In this document: piece by piece, positions 33,528 to 45,472 of the stretch | Numbering within the stretch: position 1 is the first letter of the stretch | How the letters are laid out: each line of letters starts with the position of its first letter | Assembly: GCA_032622095.1 (NCBI GenBank) | Contig: CP136064.1 | Span: forward strand, 174,918,247 to 174,982,246 | Direction of reading: 5' to 3' | Source of the DNA: Siphonodentalium dalli | Lineage: Eukaryota; Mollusca; Scaphopoda; Gadilida; Siphonodentaliidae | Length of the DNA: 64,000 bases | Translations under genes and position numbers: made by a program | The notes under the pieces: model-generated | What the model saw: only the letters and a program-made list of their open reading frames with translations | Database searches by the model: none | What the model was told of the DNA's origin: nothing

Positions 33528-34924
33528 ATGACGACTAAGGCGTTCGTCTTTAATAGCGAGGCTAAGTACAGGACTGGTGGAGTATTCAACTCCAATATTT
33601 ACCTAGAGCTAACACGTTCCAATATCCAGATACAGACAGTTCCTAGTTCCATAGGAACTGAACTACTCTCCGCGGGCGCCTTTCAAGCTGAGTTTCCTGA
33701 TATGTTTCAAAAGTACCTGATGCCTAAAGTCGAGTCTGACAATGGCTACATGGGGCGACAGCCCGATGCAGTTTTGGCAGAACCAGCTAAATTTCGCCGT
33801 CTGGTGTGCAACAACGAGTTGTGGTGTGTCTGCACAAGACCATTTGTCTGTTCGTGGCGGAGCCAGTTGCAGAAACACCGGAGGTGTTACTAACACCGAT
33901 GTTCCTACGGAAAAATCTTTCCTGTGGTCTCTCTGTCTCTTTCATGTCTACTACCAGGTTCGCAGGATCCTCGACGAGCTGAGGGCTCCACTACCCCAGG
34001 ATGAAACCTGGGACGCCTTTAGCAACCCGTATGACCGACGGGCTTACGAACGAATTTGCAGTGAGTTCAGGGTCTCTCCATATACCGATTGGCACGTGAA
34101 AGGCTCAAACCATGGATTGGGCAGGACCTATAATTGGTGAACGAACATGGGACCTCATCCTGTCTCATCGGATGGGACATACTATCCCAGTCGAATGTCA
34201 TTCACAAAAGAGACAACAAATGATGTCATCCGCGTGGACTTCATCAAACAGGAATCGCCTGGTGCAGATAACGCATGGAGCACCTTCATCATGGACAAGT
34301 CGCAAGGGTTCACGCAGCCAGGGATTCAAAGGCTGAACGATAGTATCAGGAACTACGTGTGGGTAATCCTAGGGGCGCAAGCTCAGACAAGAACACAAAT
34401 TCTTGAGACAGGGACAGCCTTTGACGATCAGAAGCAGTTCTTAGCTAACGTGAAAGATGCAATTACATCCCCCGTTGATCTCCCCTCGGCGATCAAGCGA
34501 TATCAGGATGTCCTGCAGTACGCCAGCTCCGAGGTCAACCTTGTCTTTGGGACCGGGCTTTACATGGCCCCGGTGACATGCTGCTCCGCATAGGCAAAGT
34601 GGCAGGGTACAACAACGAAATCGTTATTGCTACACAAGATCAAACCCTGGGTGTAAATACAGTCCTTAACAGAGCACCCACCCCACTACCGACTGATAGT
34701 TCCTACGGAACTGAAACAGGATTGGTCAAGCCGCTAACACATGCAGGAAAATCGACGCTGTCAGTAGCTCCCACCATCCCAGCTGTGTCTGCTCCTATTT
34801 ACAGTGGCTCCGCCACAACTGAACAAAGTAACAGGTGACTCGCCAACATGAGGACAAAAAAGTTGCTATCGTTGCAGGAGGGGTTGCCATAGGGTTAATT
34901 ACTCTTTGGCTTGTATCTAGGTGA
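33528..34924 (+). pseudogene. Putative virion structural protein, plus strand (copy A, broken)
   Basis: This is the best-preserved structural gene. Pieces are 33528-33893, 33742-34140, 34147-34593 and 34578-34838, in order with frame changes near 33800, 34140, 34570 and 34838. They would sum to about 450 residues. Blocks seen include GGVFNSNIYLELTRSNIQIQ, QLNFAVWCATTSCGVSAQDH, FHVYYQVRRILDE and VFGTGLYMAP. The last piece (34841-34924) ends in a membrane helix, VAIVAGGVAIGLITLWLV. A capsid-associated role is inferred from its position in a Polinton-like element. I could not decide between major capsid and another virion protein. The palindrome AGTTCCATAGGAACT sits inside the coding region at 33645. 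Confidence 0.5.
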
Positions 34925-35513
34925 TAGCCATTCCCGCGCCCAGCGACCAGTAGCAGCCCTCCGACAGCGGGAGCGAGAGCCAGAGCCCACACGTTTTCGG
35001 CCAACCACCCAGCTGTTTTTAGAGAGCAACCCGAACAGCTTGGCTAGGACACGCCCGAGGGCCTGCAAGTGTTTTTCACCCACTCTTTGAGGCCACCGTT
35101 ATCTGTCGGAGGCGGGGTCGGGACGACGGGTGCATCCCAATCGCTGTGAGTACAGAAGCATTCGTAATACCCCGTTCCCGGAAGAGTGTGCGAACGGGCT
35201 CGCCCAGCGTCGTGTCTTCATTGAGAACCCGGCCAGTCGTCTCTTTGGTGCGGTTATTTTGAGATCGGAGAGTCTCCCTGGTCGTTGCGGCAGCCTCCAG
35301 GCGGGAGGCCCGTCCGTCGTCTAGGTTGTCCAATCGCTCTGCGATGCGGCGCCTGGTATTCTCATCGACAGCCCCACTGTCTGCCTCAGTAAGTTTTCGC
35401 TTCTCCAAGGCGATGTGCTCATTCAATGCGGATAATTTGGCCATGTTGTTGGTATGCTCGCCTCGGATGGTCTGCATTGCCTTGTCCAGCAGCTGGAGGG
35501 GTGAACATACCAA
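34795..35513 (-). pseudogene. Coiled-coil/membrane protein, right end (copy A, truncated and broken)
   Basis: The minus frame from 35513 is a new start made by the duplication junction. The original N-terminus survives only in copy B. The readable body is a long charged helix (KLSALNEHIALEKRKLTEAD and on), followed by FRERGITNASVLTAIGM, a partly lost hydrophobic segment, a KHLQALGRVLAKLF helix, and NVWALALAPAVGGLLLVAGR at the end. Frames change near 35080 and 34990. A coiled-coil protein with terminal membrane helices fits an accessory virion or membrane role, which is inferred. Confidence 0.5.
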
Positions 35514-35724
35514 TTTTTAACAAGCATTCTGAGTCTCCCAACCCTGTTCCCAGCAGTGAGGTGCATTCACATCCCAATTCACCCTCAAAAAAGTTCCCAG
35601 CAGGGTAAGTCAGCGGACTCTACCATCGAGGAGTATGCCCATATAACTTCAACGCGAACAATTGGACCAAAAACTTTATTATATAAAAGTATACTTTTTG
35701 CAAGAATTATATTTATATATGTAA

Positions 35725-35828
35725 TTATATGTTGACTCTGTCAATAGTAACTGTTCCGTAGGAAGTCATCAAGTGGGTTCAACTGAGGCTCTTGGTTCCG
35801 TCAATAGTTCCTGTTATGAAGTAACATA
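35725..35828 (+). promoter_or_regulatory. Left-end region with paired palindromes (copy B)
   Basis: Same sequence as 25800-25903, now lying directly downstream of the copy A coiled-coil gene rather than next to the terminal array. Confidence 0.4.
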
Positions 35829-36080
35829 GTGCAAACAGGAGGGCCCAGGTACGACCCACTGCCCTTGCCGACCCGGGCTCTCCTGTTAGATACACCAATA
35901 ACAATGGATATACATAAACAGAGGCACAATGAGGTTGGGCAAAAACACATGTCAGTGGCTTACTTTGAGTTCTGTAGAGCTATGTGGCCGGAGCTGTTTG
36001 GGGAGTACTGTAAAGTACATCTGGCCAGACTGCGGAAGGTATCATGCACAAAACCTTGCCGTCTTTGTGGTAAGGGGTAA
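35829..36080 (+). CDS. Hypothetical 83-residue protein at the left end (copy B)
   Basis: Identical to the frame at 25904-26155, ending in the same CTKPCRLCGKG cluster. No function is known. Confidence 0.3.
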   Translation: MQTGGPRYDPLPLPTRALLLDTPITMDIHKQRHNEVGQKHMSVAYFEFCRAMWPELFGEYCKVHLARLRKVSCTKPCRLCGKG

Positions 36081-36135
36081 CGAACCAGATATCACTCTGC
36101 TTGAGGTGCGGTTACATAAAAGAGAAGAATAAATT

Positions 36136-39100
36136 ATGGCACCGAGAGAAAGGGCTGTGGAAAAGGAATTTACTCATCTGGAGCAAAGGGCTGTGGAAAA
36201 GGAATTTGCTCGACTGGCGGCCATTGATGTTTTCTATAAATTGAGGAGTGGGATGAGCGAGTTCATCAAACATGGGCCGCTGTTGAGGATGTCGCCGCCC
36301 TCGAGAATATACTAAAGCGAGCGATCATTAGGGATAAAGCCGGCGAGGAAATTTGCAACAGTGGGAAATACCAAGTATGTGGAAACCAATCGAGCTCATA
36401 TGCCACAACGGCCATGCATGGCTCAAAGACCTGCACTTCCCACAATCCAGGGAGGTCCACATCTACGAAGGCGACGTACGCTGGCAAGCAATCAGAGGGG
36501 AAGCACAAGATGAGCCGATTGCAGTCTGGCTGCTGGAGGGACCAGACAGACAGCTCAATGTGGACCAGTTTGTGCTCCTAGACGGCCGCACCTACAGGAC
36601 ACGGGATACTCACCAAAACCTCCAGGAACCCTGTATAGATCTGGGCGATGAGTTCATCGCAGACCGAGCTTTCTGCGTGAACCACGCAGCCAGGATCATG
36701 GCCAAAGAGCACAACGGCTGGAAATGGACCCCGGCTAACCTCGGAGATGACATCCAGAAAGCCTGTGTCGAGCATGGTCATGGAGGCCTCTGGAACGCGA
36801 TGGGCTACGATACAAGAGACGTCGACAGCATCGACACGAAAGCCTGCTACCCGACCAGCTTCCAATGCCACGGCGAGGCCAAGCCATATTTTAACAGATT
36901 CGGGAACCCCACCCACCACAGGACCCGGGTCGCAATCAACGGCCCCTCCCCAAGATATCGGAACCGCTTTCGCCGAGGTCCAGGAATGGGAGTTCGCCCC
37001 TAACTGCCATCCCCGTCTGGTTCGGAAAGCATTTCGCAGAGCAGGACTGGGCGCCCACATCCCTGCTCGCCTTCCTAGTTTATTCAGGTCTCATGAATAG
37101 CCATTATCACCTTTGAGAAACGAACCGAGGTCTGGCTCCCTGAAAATCGTGATCAAGGCTGGAGCATCATAGGCAAGTTCACCCAGGTAAAAGACTAACA
37201 AGGATCGAGGCTTGTGGTCGACCAGGGAGAGCTTGACTTCTTGGTAAGGAACACCCACCAAAGCCGCAGTCTGGTTGGCGCACCCCAACGGTGTCACCTG
37301 GGCCACATTCTCACATACCACGATAGCTCGCAGCCCCAATACACCCATTTGATGGCCTCGATGTTGGCCTACGCCCACATAAACCTCTCTATGATCCAGC
37401 GTTTTGCCGTCGTGGAAGCCGTCCGAGTAGCCACTGACAGCGTCTATATTCAGAAGACTGCACTGCACAAGCTCGACAGCGTCAATGTATACGTACGTAC
37501 CACAGGAGGAGCATCCCCTGGGATACTACCGCAAATGTCCCGGCTGTGACGACGAGCTATCCCTCAGGCCACCGACCCGAGACAGGGTTCATGCCGCCCA
37601 GTGGCGTGGCAAGGGGGAGCAGTTGTACATGCAGCAGGAACACACCGCGTACCCCCCCCCAAGCCAGAATACTATAGCCAAGCCAAACCGATGGCGGAAT
37701 CAATGGCGCCCAGCTACAACGACGAACTGCATGACCCGGCACCGGCTGAGCTACCTTAATGGTGGAGGAGGCAGTGGCAAGACCACAAGAGCGATCGAGC
37801 TCTTCCGGATAAGAGATCCCATCGTGTTTACCCCGACCCATCGCCTCGCCAAAGAAATGCGGGTCCGTGGGGTCAAAGCCCAGACATACCACAGCTTCTT
37901 CCGATGGAGTGGTCAGAATGACTGGACGCCCGACCGCATGGGGCAGAAGTTGATCCCACGCGTCATCATCTGGGACGAGGTCTGCGCTTTGCCCCTGCCT
38001 ATCCAGGAGATTTTTTTGAACTGGCTTGACCAACACGACGTCCAGGTAATTTGCTGCGGAGTTCAAGGACAGCCGCCAACGATTGCAGGTGAAATGCCTC
38101 ACCACTGGCTTCAAAAAAGGCAGACTACTACGAAGAGATTGGCGTCGACTACAGAGCAAAAGATGAAGCCCTCAAAGCCCTGAAATAGCGCATGCACCTT
38201 CAGAGTGACAAAGTCCAGTGCCAGGAGATGCGGAAGACTCTCACCAGTTAGTGTAAACATATTTTATTGCATAATAATATCGCAACGGGATTGAGACACA
38301 AGTTTTACAACTTACAAATGGTCTCTCTCCCCACATAATTGTATTACACAAAATGAACATAAAATATAATCACACACAAAATAATTCATATGTACAACAT
38401 CTTTTCACTTATAACAATATAATGATATAATCCCGAGTATGACAATAACGGTGGATATTTCTCTTTATGGGGGGGGTGGTTCGTCCCGTGGGTCGGTGGC
38501 TCAGACGAGTCTTCGCATTCTATATATGTAGTGATAATACAACATGTTACATTTGCAGCGTAGGTTTGCACATCAATGTGTTTACTAAAATTTGAACCGC
38601 GATGTCGAGGTTATGTATAATTGAACAGCCCTAAATATGTTCCGGTTTTGTGTACTATTCAGGTTAGTATCTCCAAGGAGGAGTTTCTCGAGATTAATAG
38701 TTAGTACACCAATGGTAGCGAGTTGGTGAAACAACAAACATCGTTGATCTGTGTAAAATGGACAAACAAAAAAATTATGATTTGCTTCTTCGGCCGGGTG
38801 ACCACAACGACAGCTTGGGTTGTCCGATATGAAGTTAGAAAATTTGTCACCGTTTAAATCGCTACAGTAATTTCGAAGTTTGCAATGAATGATGTTTATC
38901 GCGCGATTTCCGAAATTAAAATAGTCTGGTGGCACAAGAACTGGATCAGTCGTTAGGTATTTTGTTTTAAAAATACTAATGGAAGATGATTCTTTTATTT
39001 TATTTGACAGGGTATTCCATTCCCTAGTTGTATTTGGGAAAAATGTGTGTTCAAAATGGACAGTTGCTGATTCTGGGCGGGTGGGTAAGAGATTGTTGAG

Positions 39101-39871
39101 ATATTTAGGGGTCTTGTTATTAGTTATTCTGTACATGATATTCATTCTATGAGATTTCCTTCTGTTTGTTAACGTTGCCTCACCAGTTGCCTGGGGTGGG
39201 ACCGGTTTGTGGAGCAGTGGAGGCCCAGTGACCTAATCCTCACCAGCCGTAAGAAGGTCCGCGACTGGACGCAGGAGCTGTTGCTCCGGCGCCATAAGGA
39301 GCATTTCCTAGATGCCCCAGTGCTTATCCTTTACCACCCCAAGGATAACCGAAAGCAGAACATTGACGTCGCAATCCCAGGCACTGGCGACCCGCCGCGC
39401 AGAGAATGGCTCGTTCTCAACGACGTCGTCGCGGTCTCTATCGGGACCGCGAAGTGTGCTCATCGTCCACTCGAGCCACGGTCTTACGACTCACGACCCA
39501 CAGACGGTCTGGATATTCGACGACTACCTCAAGTGGTCCAATATCTGCTACTTAGCCGTATCCCACGTGGAGTATATGCAGCAAATCTAACAGGTAATCG
39601 GTCCACCGAAAGAGTTTTCCGATGCCAGGCCCGTAGTAGTTCCTATAGAACAACATCAACTTCGTACGGCAATCCAAAGGAAGTTTGTGGCATACGAGCT
39701 TCAAGATAAGGCTAATGGACGCCAGGGATTCAATCTCATGGTCGACTAGATAATCGAGCTCCATGAGGCCCAGCAGAACCGCTGCGACAACAAAGGGCAC
39801 TGCAGAGGAAATGTGAGGCTGACCTGTCTAGAGTGCAAACGAAAAAGAGGGGCTGCAGCACTTAGCGTATT
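36136..39871 (+). pseudogene. Family B DNA polymerase - SF1 helicase - HNH tail (copy B, broken)
   Basis: It has the same disruptions as copy A, so they predate the duplication. Landmarks are motif A near 36815-36860, motif C at 37436-37456, Walker A at 37761-37787, Walker B near 37962, helicase motifs V and VI near 39464 and 39551, and the HNH-like end near 39794-39852. Copy-specific changes include C to A at 36347 (GAGGAAATTTG here) and G to A near 37250, the latter replacing Asp with Asn. The retrotransposon occupies 38250-39178. Confidence 0.75.
38250..39178 (-). mobile_element. 5'-truncated non-LTR retrotransposon inside the helicase (copy B)
   Basis: The 10-bp flanking duplication (38240-38249 and 39179-39188) is the same as in copy A. 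A 49-bp deletion near 39066 removes the frameshifted stretch and a shortened G tract accounts for another 4 bp. As a result 39145-38585 is one open frame of 186 codons, longer than in copy A. This is chance frame repair in a dead fragment. Confidence 0.85.
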
Positions 39872-40892
39872 GTCCTATTGAATCTGTCAATAGTTCCTAC
39901 AAAACTATCTGGTGGCAGCTGGGTGTCGGGAGGCACTACAAGCAACTCTTCCCGGACAAATCCGCGTGCTGGCCCGTCCACTAAATAGTAGAGCACAGGC
40001 TCGTCGGGCTTGGTAACAGCATTCAAACTGGTACACCTGGATGGACCACACAGGGTCAGTTGCGGGTCGGCGACCACCTTCCAGCTCACCAGGTCGGTAG
40101 AGGTAACGAACGCCCACACTCGATGGGAGCTTTTACTCTGTGAGACCCATCGGGCGACCTGGAACCACAGAAGAGGGTTTTTGGGTCACCACCGAAGGTG
40201 TTTTTATTTCTATATTATTGTATATACCAATAATGCGGTAAGAGGGCTTTTTATGGTCAGACGAGTCACATCATTGTTCAGAGCCGATACAACAGCGGGC
40301 AGCCGAGCCACCCATTCAGTCGACCTTTGGCCGGCGGGAAGCTTCATCTCCTGTGCGTATTGGTGCCCAAACAACCGCTCTGCCAGGATCCAGTTGAAGC
40401 GCTCCACAACCCCCTGGTTCCGGTGGACATCCACACGAACGACCCCGTCTCACATGAACGCTGTGATTGGTTAGCAGGAGGCTCACAGCACCCATGAACT
40501 CGCGCCCGGATCGACCTGGAGCAATTTCGGCCATCTAAGAGGGCCTCGCCTGTAGATCCGTTCAAGGGCATCCACGACCTTTGTGGGGCTCGGCTTCTTT
40601 GTACAGAGAGGCCACGTGGACGACGGTGAGCGCGTACTTGTATGTCTTGCGACCCACGCGGTCATGGGGCAGAAAGAGCAGGTCGGCCTGGTGGACTTCA
40701 TTTGGCACTGGCACGTCAAACTTGGGCGCTTTGACACATGCCGCGGATTGGGGAGGTATATCTGTTTCTTGGGCCACGCCCGTGCCACATCTTCAGAAAC
40801 CTTGGTTGCTGCCGCGAGGTTCTTGATGGCCGCAAGGCCCTTTCAGTAGCCCGTGGGGCTGTAGTAGATTGTCCCGATGCGTCTGGACACCT
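39862..40892 (-). pseudogene. Polinton-type rve integrase (copy B, broken)
   Basis: Same frameshifts as copy A. Core pieces are 40788-40562 and 40434-40210, and the C-terminal part is 40119-39862. One visible difference is T to C near 40544 (GAGGGCCTC here), which changes Thr to Ala in an off-frame reading only. Confidence 0.8.
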
Positions 40893-41118
40893 TACTGTGC
40901 ATATTATTGTGACAGAGTCACTAAGTAATATATTTCATATAATTAAAAACAGCTAGCGGTGTATTCCAAATGGGCAAAGAGCCTCTAACCGGTCCGTGAG
41001 ACTTCCTCCGGTAGCTATTCAGTCAACATGTAGAGTTTGTGTGGCCCCAACAGGCCCGTGCGACTTCATCCTGTAGCTGTAGTTCCATGGGAACTGTCGT
41101 CTCGCCGAGGTTGTGTGG

Positions 41119-41406
41119 TCACGACAGTACCGTCTTTGCAAAGCTGCTGGCTGCCCTTTCGTCACAGCGACAGAGATCGAGAAACTTATGCGCCGCGTCG
41201 ATCATCACATGAGCCAGGGGACCAGGGATTTTATGTCTTCGGGCGCAGTAGCCCACTTCCAGCATCGCGAAGTATAGTTCGTCCACCAACATGTTGCCGT
41301 GCCGGCTAATTATTATTGCATATATGCAATGAAATATATATATATATATATAATAATATGAATATAATAATAAGCCAGTAATATAATTAATGATTACGAT
41401 TCGCAA
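41119..41406 (-). CDS. Hypothetical small protein (copy B)
   Basis: Identical reading to 31247-31534, including the doubtful Tyr/Ile-rich start within the TA tract. Confidence 0.35.
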   Translation of the reverse strand: MRIVIINYITGLLLYSYYYIYIYIFHCIYAIIISRHGNMLVDELYFAMLEVGYCARRHKIPGPLAHVMIDAAHKFLDLCRCDERAASSFAKTVLS

Positions 41407-41458
41407 TAAGGAGGCGGGCGATGCACAGCATCAACATTTCCTGCGGAACGAGTGCACA

Positions 41459-41878
41459 CTACCGCGAAACTGATAACTTTTCTATAACCGCCTTGGCTTC
41501 TTCTCTGCCTTTTTGAATAAGTGCTTTTTTTGTCTCATCATCCATCACCGCGGCGTGCGTTTTTCGTGCCCTAGTCCGGATTTCAGCTTTTTTCATCTCA
41601 TGGTACTTGCGACTTCGTCCACAATCAGGCGAAACTCGTCGTCCGAAATATGCCCGTCGATCAAGGCAGTGGACACGTGGCTTGAGACTATTCAGTTTGC
41701 TGCTGGCCAGGACTCGAATCTCGTCGTGCTTCTTGGCCTTCACAACTAGGCGGCGACAGATATATTTGCCCGACACGCCGAGAACTCCGCAGGCCAGAGC
41801 TGCGATTTCCAACCCCTGAACAACTGGGGCCGCTATGACATTGGTCAGAAGGCTCAAGCCCCCAACGCCCATTCCCAT
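41459..41878 (-). pseudogene. Putative helical membrane protein (copy B, frameshifted)
   Basis: Same sequence and same internal out-of-frame stretch as 31587-32006. Confidence 0.5.
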
Positions 41879-41932
41879 GCTAGCTGTGAGCGCTGCTGTG
41901 TCAACGCCATCCAGGGCGTTCTCCCCGCGGTG

Positions 41933-42113
41933 TTAGTTTTTGAATAACGCCACCCTTTTATCTCTCTCGTCCTCCATTTGCTTTTTCAGTTGCGATATTT
42001 CGTGGAGCCGGTAGGAAGTTTTCTGTCCATTTTCGAGGAGAGCATATATATTACTTTGTAATATTGTTACAGAGTCACTATCAGGGCTCGGTACCGTGGG
42101 TTGCTTCATCCTC

Positions 42114-42115
<2 letters not shown>
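41933..42115 (-). CDS. Small charged coiled-coil protein (copy B)
   Basis: Identical to 32061-32243. The upstream TA microsatellite is longer by a few bases in this copy. Confidence 0.35.
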
Positions 42116-42149
<34 letters not shown>

Positions 42150-42655
42150 AGCGCAGCTATACATATAATATATATATATGAATTACTTTGTAAAAATATT
42201 CACAAGTCCAATTGGATAATTAGGATATTCACTACTGCACAGATCCGCTGTCTATCCAGTCAAACGTTATTACATCGCCCCGTCGCAGCTTCGGTGGATG
42301 TGCAAAAAAAACCCTCGTCTTCTTTAGTTTCCCACTAGGTATTTTTGCTCCGTGGTCCGTCTTTTTGCCGTTTATAACCACAACCGTTTTAGTCACCATT
42401 ATGATTGTGAGACGCGGACAAGCACATTCGTATTATTTTACCATGCGCTAGCATGGGGTATACAGCTAGCTAGGTATCCACAAAAGCTATCTCCATCAGC
42501 CGAGCTCCCCATGGCGAATGACCAATCGCCGCTTCCGATTACCCCCCCCCCCCCCCCACACGTACACGTGGTGCTGCCATTGTATTCTGCCCCGATATTA
42601 ATCAGGGCACTACCGGGCGGAGTATTGTTCTCACAGCCTATAGGGCCGTAGATGC

Positions 42656-43310
42656 TCATCGTATCTCTAGTACCACGGTGATCGGTAGGTCGCTATTCAG
42701 ACGTGCACCTCTATCATCACGGACATCTATCTTCAATGCACTGAGTGCTCCGCACTGAAGACGTTTGAACTCATGATCATCGACTCGGATGGTGCCGATG
42801 CCACCACATGAGTGACAACTAAGCCCAATCGTTGCCAGTAGGAACAACTTACAACGTTTGTAGTGTTGTTTATCTGTTCCAAGTGCAGATGCAGCATTTT
42901 TGTGGATGCAAAGTTGACGGGGCGGTCCCCAGTATATATGCCCGCATAGAGCCATTGGCCATTTAAACCGTCGTCCAATCCGAGAAAGGACAGCAGCCCA
43001 TCTGTAAATAAGATCTCCTGACCAGCACCCACGGTTGGAGTTACCAAACCATTAACTTTGCCCGCCGTCAGTATGGTGTCGCTGTTTTCCTCCACAAGGT
43101 CCCCTAACTGTGTGAAGTTATACAGCCCAGGAGGAACGTCTATATCTTTAATAATTCCGCGACTGTTCTTCTACGAGAACAACTCCCCATTGTTTATGTT
43201 GTACCACCCAACTGTATAAACGATGGAGCGGAGGCCAACTTGTAGATCTCCACCGCGGTTGTCAATGTGTTGGAGGAGTATTTTTGGACATTTGTGAGTG
43301 TTATGAACAT
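42656..43310 (-). pseudogene. Putative virion structural protein, minus strand (copy B, broken)
   Basis: Same breaks as 32775-33429. One substitution near 43109 (GTGAAGTTATAC, against GTGAAGATATAC in copy A) changes a residue in the N-terminal part. Confidence 0.5.
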
Positions 43311-43408
43311 ACCTATTATTACAAAGTAATCAGCTATATATACTTGTAGCGAAGCTATAATTAACAAAGTAATATATATTTTATATATTTCATATAATAT
43401 ATATAATC
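43311..43408. promoter_or_regulatory. Divergent promoter candidate (copy B)
   Basis: Same spacer as 33430-33527, with ATTACAAAGTAAT and TTGTAGCGAAGCTATA blocks. Confidence 0.5.
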
Positions 43409-44805
43409 ATGACGACTAAGGCGTTCGTCTTTAATAGCGAGGCTAAGTACAGGACTGGTGGAGTATTCAACTCCAATATTTACCTAGAGCTAACACGTTC
43501 CAATATCCAGATACAGACAGTTCCTAGTTCCATAGGAACTGAACTACTCTCCGCGGGCGCCTTTCAAGCTGAGTTTCCTGATATGTTTCAAAAGTACCTG
43601 ATGCCTAAAGTCGAGTCTGACAATGGCTACATGGGGCGACAGCCCGATGCAGTTTTGGCAGAACCAGCTAAATTTCGCCGTCTGGTGTGCAACAACGAGT
43701 TGTGGTGTGTCTGCACAAGACCATTTGTCTGTTCGTGGCGGAGCCAGTTGCAGAAACACCGGAGGTGTTACTAACACCGATGTTCCTACGGAAAAATCTT
43801 TCCTGTGGTCTCTCTGTCTCTTTCATGTCTACTACCAGGTTCGCAGGATCCTCGACGAGCTGAGGGCTCCACTACCCCAGGATGAAACCTGGGACGCCTT
43901 TAGCAACCCGTATGACCGACGGGCTTACGAACGAATTTGCAGTGAGTTCAGGGTCTCTCCATATACCGATTGGCACGTGAAAGGCTCAAACCATGGATTG
44001 GGCAGGACCTATAATTGGTGAACGAACATGGGACCTCATCCTGTCTCATCGGATGGGACATACTATCCCAGTCGAATGTCATTCACAAAAGAGACAACAA
44101 ATGATGTCATCCGCGTGGACTTCATCAAACAGGAATCGCCTGGTGCAGATAACGCATGGAGCACCTTCATCATGGACAAGTCGCAAGGGTTCACGCAGCC
44201 AGGGATTCAAAGGCTGAACGATAGTATCAGGAACTACGTGTGGGTAATCCTAGGGGCGCAAGCTCAGACAAGAACACAAATTCTTGAGACAGGGACAGCC
44301 TTTGACGATCAGAAGCAGTTCTTAGCTAACGTGAAAGATGCAATTACATCCCCCGTTGATCTCCCCTCGGCGATCAAGCGATATCAGGATGTCCTGCAGT
44401 ACGCCAGCTCCGAGGTCAACCTTGTCTTTGGGACCGGGCTTTACATGGCCCCGGTGACATGCTGCTCCGCATAGGCAAAGTGGCAGGGTACAACAACGAA
44501 ATCGTTATTGCTACACAAGATCAAACCCTGGGTGTAAATACAGTCCTTAACAGAGCACCCACCCCACTACCGACTGATAGTTCCTACGGAACTGAAACAG
44601 GATTGGTCAAGCCGCTAACACATGCAGGAAAATCGACGCTGTCAGTAGCTCCCACCATCCCAGCTGTGTCTGCTCCTATTTACAGTGGCTCCGCCACAAC
44701 TGAACAAAGTAACAGGTGACTCGCCAACATGAGGACAAAAAAGTTGCTATCGTTGCAGGAGGGGTTGCCATAGGGTTAATTACTCTTTGGCTTGTATCTA
44801 GGTGA
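43409..44805 (+). pseudogene. Putative virion structural protein, plus strand (copy B, broken)
   Basis: Pieces 43409-43774, 43623-44021, 44028-44474, 44459-44719 and a membrane tail to 44805. The frame changes are as in copy A. Confidence 0.5.
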
Positions 44806-45472
44806 TAGCCATTCCCGCGCCCAGCGACCAGTAGCAGCCCTCCGACGGCGGGAGCGAGAGCCAGAGCCCACACGTTTTCGGCCAACCACCCAGCTGTTTT
44901 TAGAGAGCAACCCGAACAGCTTGGCTAGGACACGCCCGAGGGCCTGCAAGTGTTTTTCACCCACTCTTTGAGGCCACCGTTATCTGTCGGAGGCGGGGTC
45001 GGGACGACGGGTGCATCCCAATCGCTGTGAGTACAGAAGCATTCGTAATACCCCGTTCCCGGAAGAGTGTGCGAACGGGCTCGCCCAGCGTCGTGTCTTC
45101 ATTGAGAACCCGGCCAGTCGTCTCTTTGGTGCGGTTATTTTGAGATCGGAGAGTCTCCCTGGTCGTTGCGGCAGCCTCCAGGCGGGAGGCCCGTCCGTCG
45201 TCTAGGTTGTCCAATCGCTCTGCGATGCGGCGCCTGGTATTCTCATCGACAGCCCCACTGTCTGCCTCAGTAAGTTTTCGCTTCTCCAAGGCGATGTGCT
45301 CATTCAATGCGGATAATTTGGCCATGTTGTTGGTATGCTCGCCTCGGATGGTCTGCATTGCCTTGTCCAGTCCCCTGAGCTCGCGGAGGTTTAGTGAGGG
45401 ATGGTCATGCACAGTTTCGAGGATATCTTCAATCTGGGAATCCGTTAAGGAGGTCTCCATTCGCCCTTCCAC
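44676..45472 (-). pseudogene. Coiled-coil/membrane protein, right end (copy B, with original N-terminus)
   Basis: This copy keeps the N-terminal region missing from copy A. The frame starts at ATG 45472, or further upstream, with METSLTDSQIEDILETV before the long charged helix, giving 171 residues to the first break at 44957. The hydrophobic C-terminal pieces follow in other frames (44964-44776 and 44885-44676). It shows that copy A was truncated at its right side by the duplication. Confidence 0.55.

Larger units (their letters stand above)
25563..35489. repeat. Interior unit, copy A
   Basis: This is the first of two head-to-tail copies. Copy B starts at 35488, giving a period of 9,925 bp at the left and 9,881 bp at the right. 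I found at least seven single-base differences, for example at 26411, 27330, 30665, 32023, 33228 and 34969. Length changes affect a G tract near 28543, a TA tract near 32250 and a C tract near 32666, and copy B has a 49-bp deletion. Copy A stops at CCTTGTCCAG and lacks the last 220 bp that copy B has. Confidence 0.95.
35488..45370. repeat. Interior unit, copy B
   Basis: It is the second tandem copy and continues past the duplicated part into unique sequence at 45371-45589 before the right array. The junction shares only AG, plus a nearby CTGGAGGG motif at 45562, so the event looks like unequal or microhomology-mediated duplication. Confidence 0.95.
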
